Source: Gammaproteobacteria bacterium (GTDB lineage Bacteria > Pseudomonadota > Gammaproteobacteria > SZUA-229). Taken from it: a stretch of DNA of 64,000 bases. Below, piece by piece: positions 28,117-36,772 of the stretch; positions within the stretch are counted from its first letter, which is position 1; each line of letters starts with the position of its first letter. The stretch lies in assembly GCA_029882215.1 (NCBI GenBank), contig JAOULC010000006.1:1-64000 (forward strand), given 5' to 3'. The position numbers and the translations under genes were made by a program. A model generated the notes under the pieces. The model made no database searches and had not been told where the DNA came from. It saw nothing but the letters and a program-made list of their open reading frames with translations.

Positions 28117-29478
28117 ATTAAATCATATTTATCATTTAGTGAGTTTCCAAGGTTATTTTCTATAGCCGGCCCACTGATACTTTCATCCATTATCACGATG
28201 GGCATGTCATTCACAGATGTCATCATGATCGGCTGGCTAGGCACAACACAACTGGCTGCCAGTGCCATCACCAGTGATTTTCATTCATTTTTCTTTTACA
28301 TCGCAGCCGGTATCATTACCAGCATCTCTGTTTTCATTGCACATGCCAGAGGCAAAAAGCAGCAGAGCTCAGTCCGCTCGATTGTCCAGCAGGGTTTTTT
28401 AATCGCATTTATTTGCTCAATTCCGGCCACCTTTATTATTTACCATGCGACCTACTTTCTAGCGCTAATCGGTGTTGATGAACAAATAACACAGGCTGCC
28501 GTACCTTATGCGCATACGCTTTGTCTGGCTTTTTTCCCAATGATGCTGATGACGGTGCTACAGCAGTTTATTGCCGCACATGATAAAACGCGTGTCATCC
28601 TGCTGGTTACTCTTACCGGCTTACCACTTAATGCGCTCGGTAATTACCTGTTGTTATTTGGCAACTTTGGTTTTCCGGAATTAAAACTTGCAGGTGCCGG
28701 TATTGCCACAGCATTAACAGCCAGCTTCATGTTTTTATGTTTGTTAATTTACTGCTTGTGCAGTCGAACACTAAGAAATTACCGCTTATTTTCCTGCGTC
28801 GATTTAAAAAATAAAGAGCAGCTAAATAATATGGTTCGTACAGGTGTTCCGATTGGCATCTCTAATATTGGCGAAATGGGAGTTTTTTTGGCATCAACCA
28901 TCACCATAGGGATATTTGGTGCTGAAACACTGGCTGCCCATACGATTGCTTTACGACTGGCCGGTTTGTTTTATGCATTCCCTCTCGGGCTTTCACAAGC
29001 AGCTGCCATTCGCTGTGGTTTTTTAATCGCAAGCAAGCAATTGCAGAAATTAAAAATCGCTATCGTAACAAGCATCATCCTTTCAATCATCACTGGCTGT
29101 ATTTTTATGTTATCCATCTGGTTTTACAGTATAGAAATTGCCTCTCTGTTTTTGTCATCAACTGACAATACACAAAGCGTTTTATTAACTGCCGCCGGAT
29201 TCTTACTGGTACTGGGTATAATTCTGCCTTTTGATTCACTAGCAACTGTCGCAGCAGGCATACTGAGAGGTTTGAAAGACACCCGTATACCGATGATCTT
29301 ATCGATTTTATCCTACTGGATAGTCGGGTTTAGTAGCGGTCTGATACTGGCATTTCACTACGACCTGGCAGGCACAGGTATCTGGACAGGACTTGCATTA
29401 GGTGCTGTAGTCTTTAGTATAAGCTGCATGCTTCGTTTATATTTTCAGTGGTGGCGAAATTTCAGAATACCCGGCTAA
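28117..29478 (+). CDS. MATE-family multidrug/Na+ efflux transporter, non-canonical start
   Basis: The frame encodes a 12-helix MATE exporter (DVIMIGWLG in helix 1, then repeats with AGAGIATALTA and GIFGAETLAAHTIALRL). The first ATG, at 28198, falls inside helix 1: the preceding codons read LFSIAGPLILSSIITMG, typical MATE N-terminal sequence, and stay open back to a stop at 28063. No ATG, GTG or TTG exists in that stretch. Candidates are ATT at 28117 (GAAGAG site 6 bases upstream, used here) and CTG at 28081 (AGGG 5 bases upstream). A rare start codon, a sequencing slip or a lost start are all possible. It lies after minCDE, with no known functional tie. Confidence 0.85.
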   Translation: MKSYLSFSEFPRLFSIAGPLILSSIITMGMSFTDVIMIGWLGTTQLAASAITSDFHSFFFYIAAGIITSISVFIAHARGKKQQSSVRSIVQQGFLIAFICSIPATFIIYHATYFLALIGVDEQITQAAVPYAHTLCLAFFPMMLMTVLQQFIAAHDKTRVILLVTLTGLPLNALGNYLLLFGNFGFPELKLAGAGIATALTASFMFLCLLIYCLCSRTLRNYRLFSCVDLKNKEQLNNMVRTGVPIGISNIGEMGVFLASTITIGIFGAETLAAHTIALRLAGLFYAFPLGLSQAAAIRCGFLIASKQLQKLKIAIVTSIILSIITGCIFMLSIWFYSIEIASLFLSSTDNTQSVLLTAAGFLLVLGIILPFDSLATVAAGILRGLKDTRIPMILSILSYWIVGFSSGLILAFHYDLAGTGIWTGLALGAVVFSISCMLRLYFQWWRNFRIPG

Positions 29479-29504
29479 TATGGATTATTTTCTAGAAAAA
29501 ACCT

Positions 29505-30035
29505 CTAAAATTCATTTATATTTTGTCGCAAAGTTAAGGTGTCGCCGCGTTGCGTAAACTCAATATGTTTTAAGAATGACATGCCCAGCAAAACCACTGG
29601 TGACAGCTCTTTAGGGTTTATCATGGCTTTAACATTCATCAAACTGATTTCACCGATCGCCACTTTGCCAAGCGTCACAGCATAAGCGTTTATCCTTCCG
29701 TTGGCGGTATGCACTGTAACACGTTCTCCTTTTTCAATTCCCAGCTTTGCGGCCATATAAGCCGGAACAATCACACCCGTTGCACCGGTATCCAGCATAA
29801 ACTCAACGCGCTCACCATTAATCTCACCATCCGCCACATAATGACCCGAGCGGTTTCGCTGTAAGCTGACCTCAACCTGCATATCAGAAATACGGTGGCT
29901 TGTTACAGACTGATTAGGGTTGTTTTGCTGATCCAGAATTTTTGAAAAAAACCAGGCCAGCATAATAAAAATAAGCAGCCACATGGCCAGTAGCATACTC
30001 CAACCCATGCCTTTGTTTTGATCATCTGTTTTCAA
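29505..30035 (-). CDS. Membrane-anchored retropepsin-like aspartic protease (TIGR02281 type)
   Basis: The 176-residue protein has one N-terminal membrane anchor (SMLLAMWLLIFIMLAWFF) and a single retropepsin-like domain with the catalytic FMLDTGATGVIVP and the VVLLGMSFLKHIEF strand. Such one-domain proteins must dimerise to form the active site. The frame begins with TTG at 30035 (AGGA nine bases upstream); an ATG at 30008 would remove nine residues only. Relatives are uncharacterised. It is convergent with the MATE gene and divergent from the DsrC-like gene. Confidence 0.85.
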   Translation of the reverse strand: MKTDDQNKGMGWSMLLAMWLLIFIMLAWFFSKILDQQNNPNQSVTSHRISDMQVEVSLQRNRSGHYVADGEINGERVEFMLDTGATGVIVPAYMAAKLGIEKGERVTVHTANGRINAYAVTLGKVAIGEISLMNVKAMINPKELSPVVLLGMSFLKHIEFTQRGDTLTLRQNINEF

Positions 30036-30155
30036 TTTGATTAATCCTGTCAGCTATTTGATAAGCTGATTTTATAGACGTCCGGTTTTTATTCTTAATA
30101 AAAAACTTTGATAACAATTTAAACAAAATTGGTAAATAAGTAAAACACGCTCAAC

Positions 30156-30161
30156 TATAAT
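30156..30161 (+). promoter_or_regulatory. Probable -10 box of the DsrC-like gene
   Basis: A perfect TATAAT lies 36 bases before the chosen start codon. The region 17 bases upstream (TAAATA) is a poor -35, so the promoter may need an activator. Confidence 0.4.
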
Positions 30162-30197
30162 AGTTTTATCTTTCAAACTCTTGTTCTGGAGATGACG

Positions 30198-30557
30198 ATG
30201 GAAACCTCAAAACAAACACATACAGAAGCCAGTGCAGCGCCAGCAAATGGTTATCTTATTGAACTCGATGACTGGACTGAAGACTTGGCACACTCACTGG
30301 CCGCAGCCGAACAAATCACTCTTACCGATGAACACATGGATGTTTTGCGATACCTGCGTAAATACTATGATAAAAATGGCCAGGGCTATCATGCCAGAAC
30401 CCTGCTGAATGTAATGGAGTTTGAGTTTGGTAAATGGCAAGGTAAAAAACATTTATATGAGTTATTCCCTAAAGGACCGGTATCGCAAGGCTGCAAATTA
30501 GCCGGTATCCCCTTACCTCCCAACTGTATTGACCCTTCTTTTGGTTCAGCCCATTAG
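30198..30557 (+). CDS. DsrC/TusE-family protein with both conserved cysteines and a C-terminal tail
   Basis: I chose the ATG at 30198 because GGAG lies 6 bases upstream; an ATG at 30192 would abut that site. The 119-residue protein has the DsrC fold (DDWTEDLAHSLAAAE, TLTDEHMDVLRYLRKYY, HLYELFPKGP) and the redox arm GCKLAGIPLPPNC. Both cysteines (Cys99 and Cys110, 11 apart) are present, as in DsrC that forms an intramolecular trisulfide. Unusually, nine residues (IDPSFGSAH) follow Cys110, which is normally the penultimate residue. No dsrAB, dsrEFH or hdr genes are in the window. It is a distinct paralogue of the tusE at 18866. Confidence 0.87.
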   Translation: METSKQTHTEASAAPANGYLIELDDWTEDLAHSLAAAEQITLTDEHMDVLRYLRKYYDKNGQGYHARTLLNVMEFEFGKWQGKKHLYELFPKGPVSQGCKLAGIPLPPNCIDPSFGSAH

Positions 30558-30565
30558 AAAAATCA

Positions 30566-30586
30566 CCCTCCCTGTATAAGGGAGGG
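30566..30586 (+). terminator. Hairpin after the DsrC-like gene
   Basis: CCCTCCCT and AGGGAGGG form an 8-bp stem with a 5-base loop, 9 bases after the stop. The T-run (TTTTT) comes only about 13 bases later, so it is a weak intrinsic terminator or a 3-prime stabiliser. Confidence 0.55.
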
Positions 30587-30807
30587 ATGATTGCGGAACT
30601 TTTTGTCTGCAAAAGCAAAATGACGAACAATATCACTGCAGACACCCTATTGCTTTAAATTTAGTCTATAAATAAAACATGCAATTTTTCTAATAAACCG
30701 TTAAACTACGCGCCCCTTCAAGCTTTGACTCGAGATTTCATTGCCAAGGGCTCAAATTGGGAGCAGGCGGCTTCCTTTCGCTTTCTCCATCAATTTAGGT
30801 AAACACC

Positions 30808-32694
30808 ATGACGACTGAAACGGTCACCGCGTTTGATCAGTTAAATCTGAACGAATTTCTATTAAAAGCATTAAACGATGTTGGCTATGAAACGCCATCA
30901 CCTATTCAGGCTGAAACAATCCCATTATTACTGCAAGGCAGAGATGTATTAGGCCAGGCACAAACGGGTACCGGTAAAACGGCAGCATTTGCATTGCCGA
31001 TTATTTCCAATCTGGATTTAAAACAAAAAGACCCACAGGTACTGGTTCTGGCACCGACCCGCGAACTCGCAATTCAGGTAGCAGAAGCGTTCCAGACCTA
31101 TTCAAAACACATGAAAGGCTTCCATGTATTGCCTGTTTACGGTGGTGCCGATTCCCGCGCGCAGGTTCGCGCTTTAGAGCGCGGCGTCCATGTCGTTGTT
31201 GGTACACCAGGCCGTGTTATGGACCATATACGCCGCGGCAAACTAAATTTAGATAATATTAAATCGCTGGTACTTGATGAAGCAGATGAAATGCTGCGCA
31301 TGGGTTTTATTGACGATGTGGAGTGGGTACTTGATCAACTGCCAGAAAAGCGCCAGATAGCCCTGTTCTCAGCAACAATGCCATCACAAATCCGTCGCAT
31401 TGCTACCAAGTACTTAAAAGACCCGGCTCAAGTTACTATCAAGATGAAAGAGCAAACGGCTTCTACCATTCGCCAGCGTTTCTGGCCTGTTAGCGGCCTG
31501 CATAAGCTAGATGCTCTGACCCGCATACTGGAAGCAGAAGAATTTGATGCCATGATTATTTTTGTGCGCACCAAAACAGCAACCACCGAATTATCTGACA
31601 AGCTCGAAGCACGCGGTTATGCAACAGCACCATTAAGCGGTGATATTCAGCAAAACCAGCGTGAGAAAACTATCCAGAGCCTGAAAAATGGCAAACTCGA
31701 TATCATTGTTGCAACCGACGTTGCAGCACGTGGCCTTGATGTGCCACGCATCAGTCACGTTGTTAACTATGACGTACCACATGACACCGAATCTTACGTT
31801 CACCGAATTGGCCGTACCGGCCGTGCCGGTCGTGAAGGCGATGCCATTTTATTTGTAGCACCGCGTGAAAAACGCATGCTCAGTGCGATTGAACGCGCAA
31901 CAAATAAGAAAATTGAGCGCATGGAATTACCATCTACCGAGATGATTAATGACAACCGGATCGCTAAATTCAAGCAAAAGATTACCGATACACTGGCATC
32001 GGAAGGCCTGGCCATGTTCCAGCAAATGGTCGAACAATATCAGGAAGAGCATAATGTACCCGGCATAGAGATTGCCGGTGCACTGGCACTGTTATTACAA
32101 GGTGAAACCCCTTTCCTGCTATCAAACAAGCCCGCACGTAAAGTTAAAGATGACTGGGACAGTGCCGACAGTTCTCGTAGCAATAAGCGCGAGCGATCTT
32201 CCAGAGACCGTGACCGCTCACCAAGAGATAGAGACCGTAGCCCCCGGGCAGAAACACCGCCAGATGCCGGCATGCAACGTTACCGCCTTGAAGTGGGTCA
32301 CAACCATGATGTCAAGCCGGGTAATATTGTTGGCGCCATCGCCAATGAAGGCAATATCGACAGCAAATATATCGGCCGGATTAATATCGGTGATGACTTC
32401 AGCACAGTAGATTTACCGGATGATTTATCAAGAGATGTTATCGTTACCTTACGCAAAGCCCGTGTTGCCGGCAGACCGCTGAATATTTCACCTGAAGGTC
32501 AGGTGAAAAGAGATGATAAAGAAGGCAGCCCGGCAAAGGGTGACAGCCGGAAAAAACGCACCATTGAGCGCAGCAATGAAAAAGGCAAGCTGAAATTGAA
32601 AGCCAAAGGTGATGCGGATAAGTCTAAAAAGAAAGTGAAGAAAAAGGTACGCACTAACAGACCAGCACCACGTCCAGGCAACAAAAAAGATTAA
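30808..32694 (+). CDS. deaD: DEAD-box ATP-dependent RNA helicase (DeaD/CsdA type)
   Basis: The 628-residue helicase has motifs AQTGTGKTAAF, APTRELAIQV, GTPGRVMDH, LDEADEMLRMGF, FSATMP and HRIGRTGRAGR in order. A C-terminal DbpA-like RNA-binding domain follows (about 480-550: RYRLEVGHNHDVKPGNIVGA) and a long basic Arg/Ser- and Lys-rich tail, typical of DeaD/CsdA. It remodels rRNA and mRNA, especially at low temperature. The roughly 200-base upstream region has no gene and could be a long leader as in E. coli deaD. A strong terminator follows. Confidence 0.95.
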   Translation: MTTETVTAFDQLNLNEFLLKALNDVGYETPSPIQAETIPLLLQGRDVLGQAQTGTGKTAAFALPIISNLDLKQKDPQVLVLAPTRELAIQVAEAFQTYSKHMKGFHVLPVYGGADSRAQVRALERGVHVVVGTPGRVMDHIRRGKLNLDNIKSLVLDEADEMLRMGFIDDVEWVLDQLPEKRQIALFSATMPSQIRRIATKYLKDPAQVTIKMKEQTASTIRQRFWPVSGLHKLDALTRILEAEEFDAMIIFVRTKTATTELSDKLEARGYATAPLSGDIQQNQREKTIQSLKNGKLDIIVATDVAARGLDVPRISHVVNYDVPHDTESYVHRIGRTGRAGREGDAILFVAPREKRMLSAIERATNKKIERMELPSTEMINDNRIAKFKQKITDTLASEGLAMFQQMVEQYQEEHNVPGIEIAGALALLLQGETPFLLSNKPARKVKDDWDSADSSRSNKRERSSRDRDRSPRDRDRSPRAETPPDAGMQRYRLEVGHNHDVKPGNIVGAIANEGNIDSKYIGRINIGDDFSTVDLPDDLSRDVIVTLRKARVAGRPLNISPEGQVKRDDKEGSPAKGDSRKKRTIERSNEKGKLKLKAKGDADKSKKKVKKKVRTNRPAPRPGNKKD

Positions 32695-32761
32695 TACATC
32701 AGCGCTTCTCGGTCATGTGAAAGTATTCTCATGACTGGTTTTCCTCTGCAAAATCTGACAC

Positions 32762-32800
32762 AAAAAAAGCCAGCTAATTAATAATTAGCTGGCTTTTTTA
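32762..32800 (+). terminator. Intrinsic terminator between deaD and glcB
   Basis: A near-perfect 17-bp stem (AAAAAAGCCAGCTAATT with its complement) and a 3-base loop ends in TTTTTT. It lies between the convergent deaD and glcB and should work in both directions. The GCCAG core matches terminators at 6071 and 18826. Confidence 0.92.
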
Positions 32801-32841
32801 ATTACTTGGCGGCAAACCTTCAGGTTCACGCCAGACTGATA

Positions 32842-35022
32842 TTAATAATCCCCTTTCAATGCCGCTTTTAACTGCTTTCTGCGGCGATGCAAAGTCGGCT
32901 CGGTATAACCGTTCGGTACACGTCTACCATGGAAGATCATATCCTGAGCAGTTTGAAACGCCAGACTGATATAATGTGGCCCCATAGAAATATAGTTAGG
33001 CACACCAATATTCTGCCGGTCAACAAACTCTGCCATACGCTTTAGCGATACCATTACCTGCTTTTCACTAACCACTCCATGATATAGCCAGTTAGCAATA
33101 TGCTGACTGGAAATACGCAATGTAGCCCGGTCTTCCATCAGACCAATATCATTTATATCAGGCACTTTAGAAGCACCCATTCCCTGATCTATCCAGCGCA
33201 CAACATAACCCAGTAAACCCTGCATATTATTATCCAGTTCCTGCTGAATTTCCTCTGCACTCCAGTTAACGGATGTGGCCAGCGGAATTGTAAGCAAGTC
33301 ATCAATGCTTGCTCGCTCACGCTGCATAATTTCTTTTTGTTTATCCGCCACACAAACCTGATGATAATGAATAGCATGCAATGTCGCAGCCGTCGGTGAA
33401 GGCACCCATGCTGTGTTGGCACCGGCTTCGGGGTGAATGCGTTTTTTCTCCATCATTTCACTCATCAGATCCGGCATAGTCCACATACCTTTACCAATTT
33501 GTGCCTTGCCTGCCAGACCACATGCCAGACCAATATCGACATTCCAGTTTTCATAGGCTTTTAACCAGGGTTCAGCCTTCATGTCATCTTTACGCACCAT
33601 AGCACCCGCTTCCATCGAGGTGTGTATTTCATCACCGGTGCGATCGAGGAAACCGGTATTAATAAAAATGACACGTTCACTGGCCGCGCGTATACACTCT
33701 TTTAAGTTGAGTGTGGTACGGCGTTCTTCATCCATAATGCCGACTTTAATTGTGTTTCTCTCCAGACCAAATGCATTTTCAATTTTTTCAAAAAGGCTGA
33801 CGGTGAATGCCACTTCTTCCGGCCCGTGCATTTTTGGTTTAACAATATAAATATTTCCTTTACGACTGTTTTGATAAGGACTGTTTTGTTTCAGGTCATG
33901 TAATGCACAGTAACTGGTTATAAAACTATCCAGCAAGCCCTCATGGATTTCAACACCTTTAGCATCCAGTACAGCACCGGTCGTCATCAGGTGACCCACG
34001 TTTCTTATTAACATCAGACTACGCGCAGGCACTTCAAAGAAACTACCGTCAGCCGATAAATAACGGCGGTTAGGTTGCAACGAACGCTTGACCTGTGTGC
34101 CCTTTTTATTAAAAGAAACCGACAGGTCTCCTTTCATTAATCCAAGCCAGTTACGATAGACTTTTACTTTATCAGAGGCATCAACAGCGGCAACAGAATC
34201 TTCACAGTCCATGATGGTTGAAATTGCTGACTCTAAATAAATATCACGAATTCCGGTAGGGTGAAGTTCATGGATCGGATGATCGGTATTGAAATGAATT
34301 TCAATGTAAAGATTATTATTACTTAATAGTAGCGATGAAATTTTACCGTCAGTTTCCTGATAGCCTTTAAATTGTTCAGGATTTTTCAGCCCGGTACGCT
34401 GTCCACTGGACAAGGTAACAGACAACTGGCCATCTTTCATTTTATAAGCGATGGCATCAATATAACTGCCATCCTGTAACGGTGCCGCTTCATCCAGGAA
34501 GGCTTTCGCATAGGCAATGACTTTTGCACCACGAACCGGATTAAAGTTTGCACCTTTATGGGCACCGTTATCTTCTGCTATAACATCGGTGCCATATAAA
34601 GCATCAAATAAACTTCCCCAGCGGGCATTAGCCGCATTTAGTGCATAACGTGCATTACTAACCGGTACGACTAACTGCGGGCCAGCTATATTGGCAATTT
34701 CTTCGTCTATATTATCTGTGGTGATAGAAAAATCATCACCCTCTTCCAGCAAATAACCGATTTCTTTCAGATAGGCCTTGTAAGCAGCGTAATCAATATT
34801 TTCATTCTTATGCTCAAGATGCCATGCATCTATTCTGGCCTGCAGCTCATCCCGACGAGCCAGCAACGCGCGGTTTTTTGTGCTCATTTCAGTCAGTATT
34901 TGTGCGAAGCTATGCCACGCATCATCACATTGAATACCTGTTCCCGGTGAAATCTCGTTTTTTACAAGATCATAAAGTGGTTTAGCAATTTGCAATCCTG
35001 CAATATTGACGAGTTCAGTCAT
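32842..35022 (-). CDS. glcB: Malate synthase G
   Basis: The 726-residue TIM-barrel enzyme condenses glyoxylate with acetyl-CoA to malate. Landmarks are [56 protein letters not shown] and [10 protein letters not shown]. Full length for the G isoform. No isocitrate lyase is in the window, so glyoxylate more likely comes from glycolate or from cleavage of a sugar acid. It is the last gene before the hydratase/lutABC/TRAP island and is transcribed toward deaD. A role with the island is inferred from proximity. Confidence 0.96.
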   Translation of the reverse strand: MTELVNIAGLQIAKPLYDLVKNEISPGTGIQCDDAWHSFAQILTEMSTKNRALLARRDELQARIDAWHLEHKNENIDYAAYKAYLKEIGYLLEEGDDFSITTDNIDEEIANIAGPQLVVPVSNARYALNAANARWGSLFDALYGTDVIAEDNGAHKGANFNPVRGAKVIAYAKAFLDEAAPLQDGSYIDAIAYKMKDGQLSVTLSSGQRTGLKNPEQFKGYQETDGKISSLLLSNNNLYIEIHFNTDHPIHELHPTGIRDIYLESAISTIMDCEDSVAAVDASDKVKVYRNWLGLMKGDLSVSFNKKGTQVKRSLQPNRRYLSADGSFFEVPARSLMLIRNVGHLMTTGAVLDAKGVEIHEGLLDSFITSYCALHDLKQNSPYQNSRKGNIYIVKPKMHGPEEVAFTVSLFEKIENAFGLERNTIKVGIMDEERRTTLNLKECIRAASERVIFINTGFLDRTGDEIHTSMEAGAMVRKDDMKAEPWLKAYENWNVDIGLACGLAGKAQIGKGMWTMPDLMSEMMEKKRIHPEAGANTAWVPSPTAATLHAIHYHQVCVADKQKEIMQRERASIDDLLTIPLATSVNWSAEEIQQELDNNMQGLLGYVVRWIDQGMGASKVPDINDIGLMEDRATLRISSQHIANWLYHGVVSEKQVMVSLKRMAEFVDRQNIGVPNYISMGPHYISLAFQTAQDMIFHGRRVPNGYTEPTLHRRRKQLKAALKGDY

Positions 35023-35162
35023 TATCGTTATCTCTATAAAATACTTGATCGGTTAAAGATCACTTATGAAATGAAGCTTTTACTATTAATTAAATAGCAA
35101 GAGCTTCAACTTAAATATAAGTATAACAAATTAGTGGATAAATAAAACTTATTCGCTATATT

Positions 35163-35879
35163 TTATTTGATATTAACCCGGAGCATTCCAAGCGGTGCCA
35201 GTGAAACCTCAACCCGATCGCCGGGAAATACCTGCACCGGTATGGTAATGGAACCACAAATAACCCACTCACCTGCCACTATGCACTGATTTTGTTTAGC
35301 CAGTGTGTCGGCAACCACGGATACCAGCTCGCTAAAGTCTAGCGGGTAACGAGATGCATCACCGCTCTGCACAAGCTGTTGATTAACATGCACAGTGGCA
35401 TCAATGTGTTGCACAAGTAAATCAGGGTGGTCACAATTCAGATCGCCAATCAGCACCGCTTCATGAAAAACATTACCCTCAAGAATAGAAGTAATATCGT
35501 GCGGCGTTCTGGCGGCATCAACAATTTCAATGGCCGCGGCAAAACCTTTAATAGCACTTTTTAATTGTTCTTTATTTTCACCAGATGAAATATCACGACC
35601 AATTAAAATGGCCACTTCTGCTTCCAGCATCACTTTAGCGCCATCATTTGCTTTGTATGCACCGCCGGAATTGATAACTGTCTCACTGGTTAAAAAGCCA
35701 ACAACAGGAGATGATAATTTCATACGCTGCTGATCAGCCAGAGGTGTAAAACCCAGTTTCCAGCCAACGCGTTTAGCCCCGCCAGCAAGTACATCTGTCC
35801 ATTTTTGTAGCTGAACACTCATCGCCTGATGCAGTATTTCTTCGTTAATAAGGTCATTCTTTTGTGCTAAGTCAGTCAT
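35163..35879 (-). CDS. MhpD/FAH-fold 2-keto acid hydratase or decarboxylase
   Basis: The 238-residue protein resembles 2-oxopent-4-enoate hydratases and 4-oxalocrotonate decarboxylases: VGWKLGFTPLADQQRMKLSSP, the metal-binding EAEVAILIGRD, FAAAIEIVDAART and a C-terminal GDRVEVSLAPLGMLRV. Family members act on 2-keto-enoates made by meta-cleavage or from deoxy sugar acids. No aromatic ring-cleavage genes are nearby, so the substrate may be a 2-keto-3-deoxy acid linked to the sugar-acid island; this is inference. It lies 140 bases upstream of glcB on the same strand and is divergent from lutA. Confidence 0.75.
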   Translation of the reverse strand: MTDLAQKNDLINEEILHQAMSVQLQKWTDVLAGGAKRVGWKLGFTPLADQQRMKLSSPVVGFLTSETVINSGGAYKANDGAKVMLEAEVAILIGRDISSGENKEQLKSAIKGFAAAIEIVDAARTPHDITSILEGNVFHEAVLIGDLNCDHPDLLVQHIDATVHVNQQLVQSGDASRYPLDFSELVSVVADTLAKQNQCIVAGEWVICGSITIPVQVFPGDRVEVSLAPLGMLRVNIK

Positions 35880-35995
35880 ATCTGTTTACCTGTTAAATAT
35901 GTTTTATTCACTTTCATTAACTATATAGTTTCATCATTAATAGTTTTATGAAAAGATAGCGTCTCTTTATTTTTAGAATTATCAACGAGACTTAT

Positions 35996-36772
35996 ATGCG
36001 TGTTGCTTTATTCGCCAGTTGCCTGGTTGACTTATTTCGTCCTAATGCAGGATTTGCTACTGTATCGTTACTGGAGAATGCAGGCTGCATCGTTGACGTT
36101 CCGCCGGAACAAACCTGTTGTGGCCAGCCAGCCTATAATAACGGCGACAAAGATAATGCCCGTGATATTGCTAAACAAGTCATAAATGAATTTAGCGATT
36201 ACGAATACATCATTGTGCCATCAAGCTCCTGCGCCGGAATGATGATAAAGCACTATCCGCAACTTTTCGAGGATAATGCAGAGTGGTACAAAAAAGCAAC
36301 GGATTTTTCTGCGCACTGCTACGACCTTGTGACGTTTTTACATGACATTCTTAAAATCACGTCAGTGCCCGTCACTTATCAGGGTAATATCACTTACCAT
36401 GATTCGTGCTCATCATTGCGTGAAACTCGCGTTAAAGATAAAACCCGTCATTTACTTGCCTGTAATGAAAAAATTAATTTATTAGAGCTCGGTAATCCTG
36501 AAGCATGCTGCGGCTTCGGCGGTACATTCTGTGTTAAGTATCCTGAAATATCGGAGTCAATGGTAAACGATAAGATCGCTGATATCGAAGCGACCGGTGC
36601 TGACACAGTAGTTTCCGGTGACATGGGTTGCTTATTAAATATTGCGGGCCGTCTAAAAAGGCTCAATAAACCGATAAAAGTTTTTCACATTGCGGAAGTG
36701 CTGGCCGGTATGACCGGCATTGCAGCGATTGGTGATGCCGACGATACAAAAAAAAGTGAGCCATCATCATGA
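35996..36772 (+). CDS. lutA: L-lactate utilisation protein LutA (LldE), Cys-rich
   Basis: The 258-residue protein has two CCG domains: PPEQTCCGQPAYNNGD with the upstream cysteine, and YHDSCSSLRE with EACCGFGGTFC. These bind Fe-S clusters in heterodisulfide-reductase-like subunits. LutABC oxidises L-lactate to pyruvate in Bacillus and many proteobacteria. The stop overlaps the lutB start as ATGA. Here the operon sits among sugar-acid genes and could instead oxidise another 2-hydroxy acid. Confidence 0.92.
   Translation: MRVALFASCLVDLFRPNAGFATVSLLENAGCIVDVPPEQTCCGQPAYNNGDKDNARDIAKQVINEFSDYEYIIVPSSSCAGMMIKHYPQLFEDNAEWYKKATDFSAHCYDLVTFLHDILKITSVPVTYQGNITYHDSCSSLRETRVKDKTRHLLACNEKINLLELGNPEACCGFGGTFCVKYPEISESMVNDKIADIEATGADTVVSGDMGCLLNIAGRLKRLNKPIKVFHIAEVLAGMTGIAAIGDADDTKKSEPSS

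Noticed and set aside
18866-30557. Dissimilatory sulfur oxidation (dsr) pathway suggested by TusA, TusE and DsrC-like genes
   Set aside because: No dsrAB, dsrEFH, sox or hdr genes are in the window, and TusA/TusE serve tRNA thiolation in most gammaproteobacteria.
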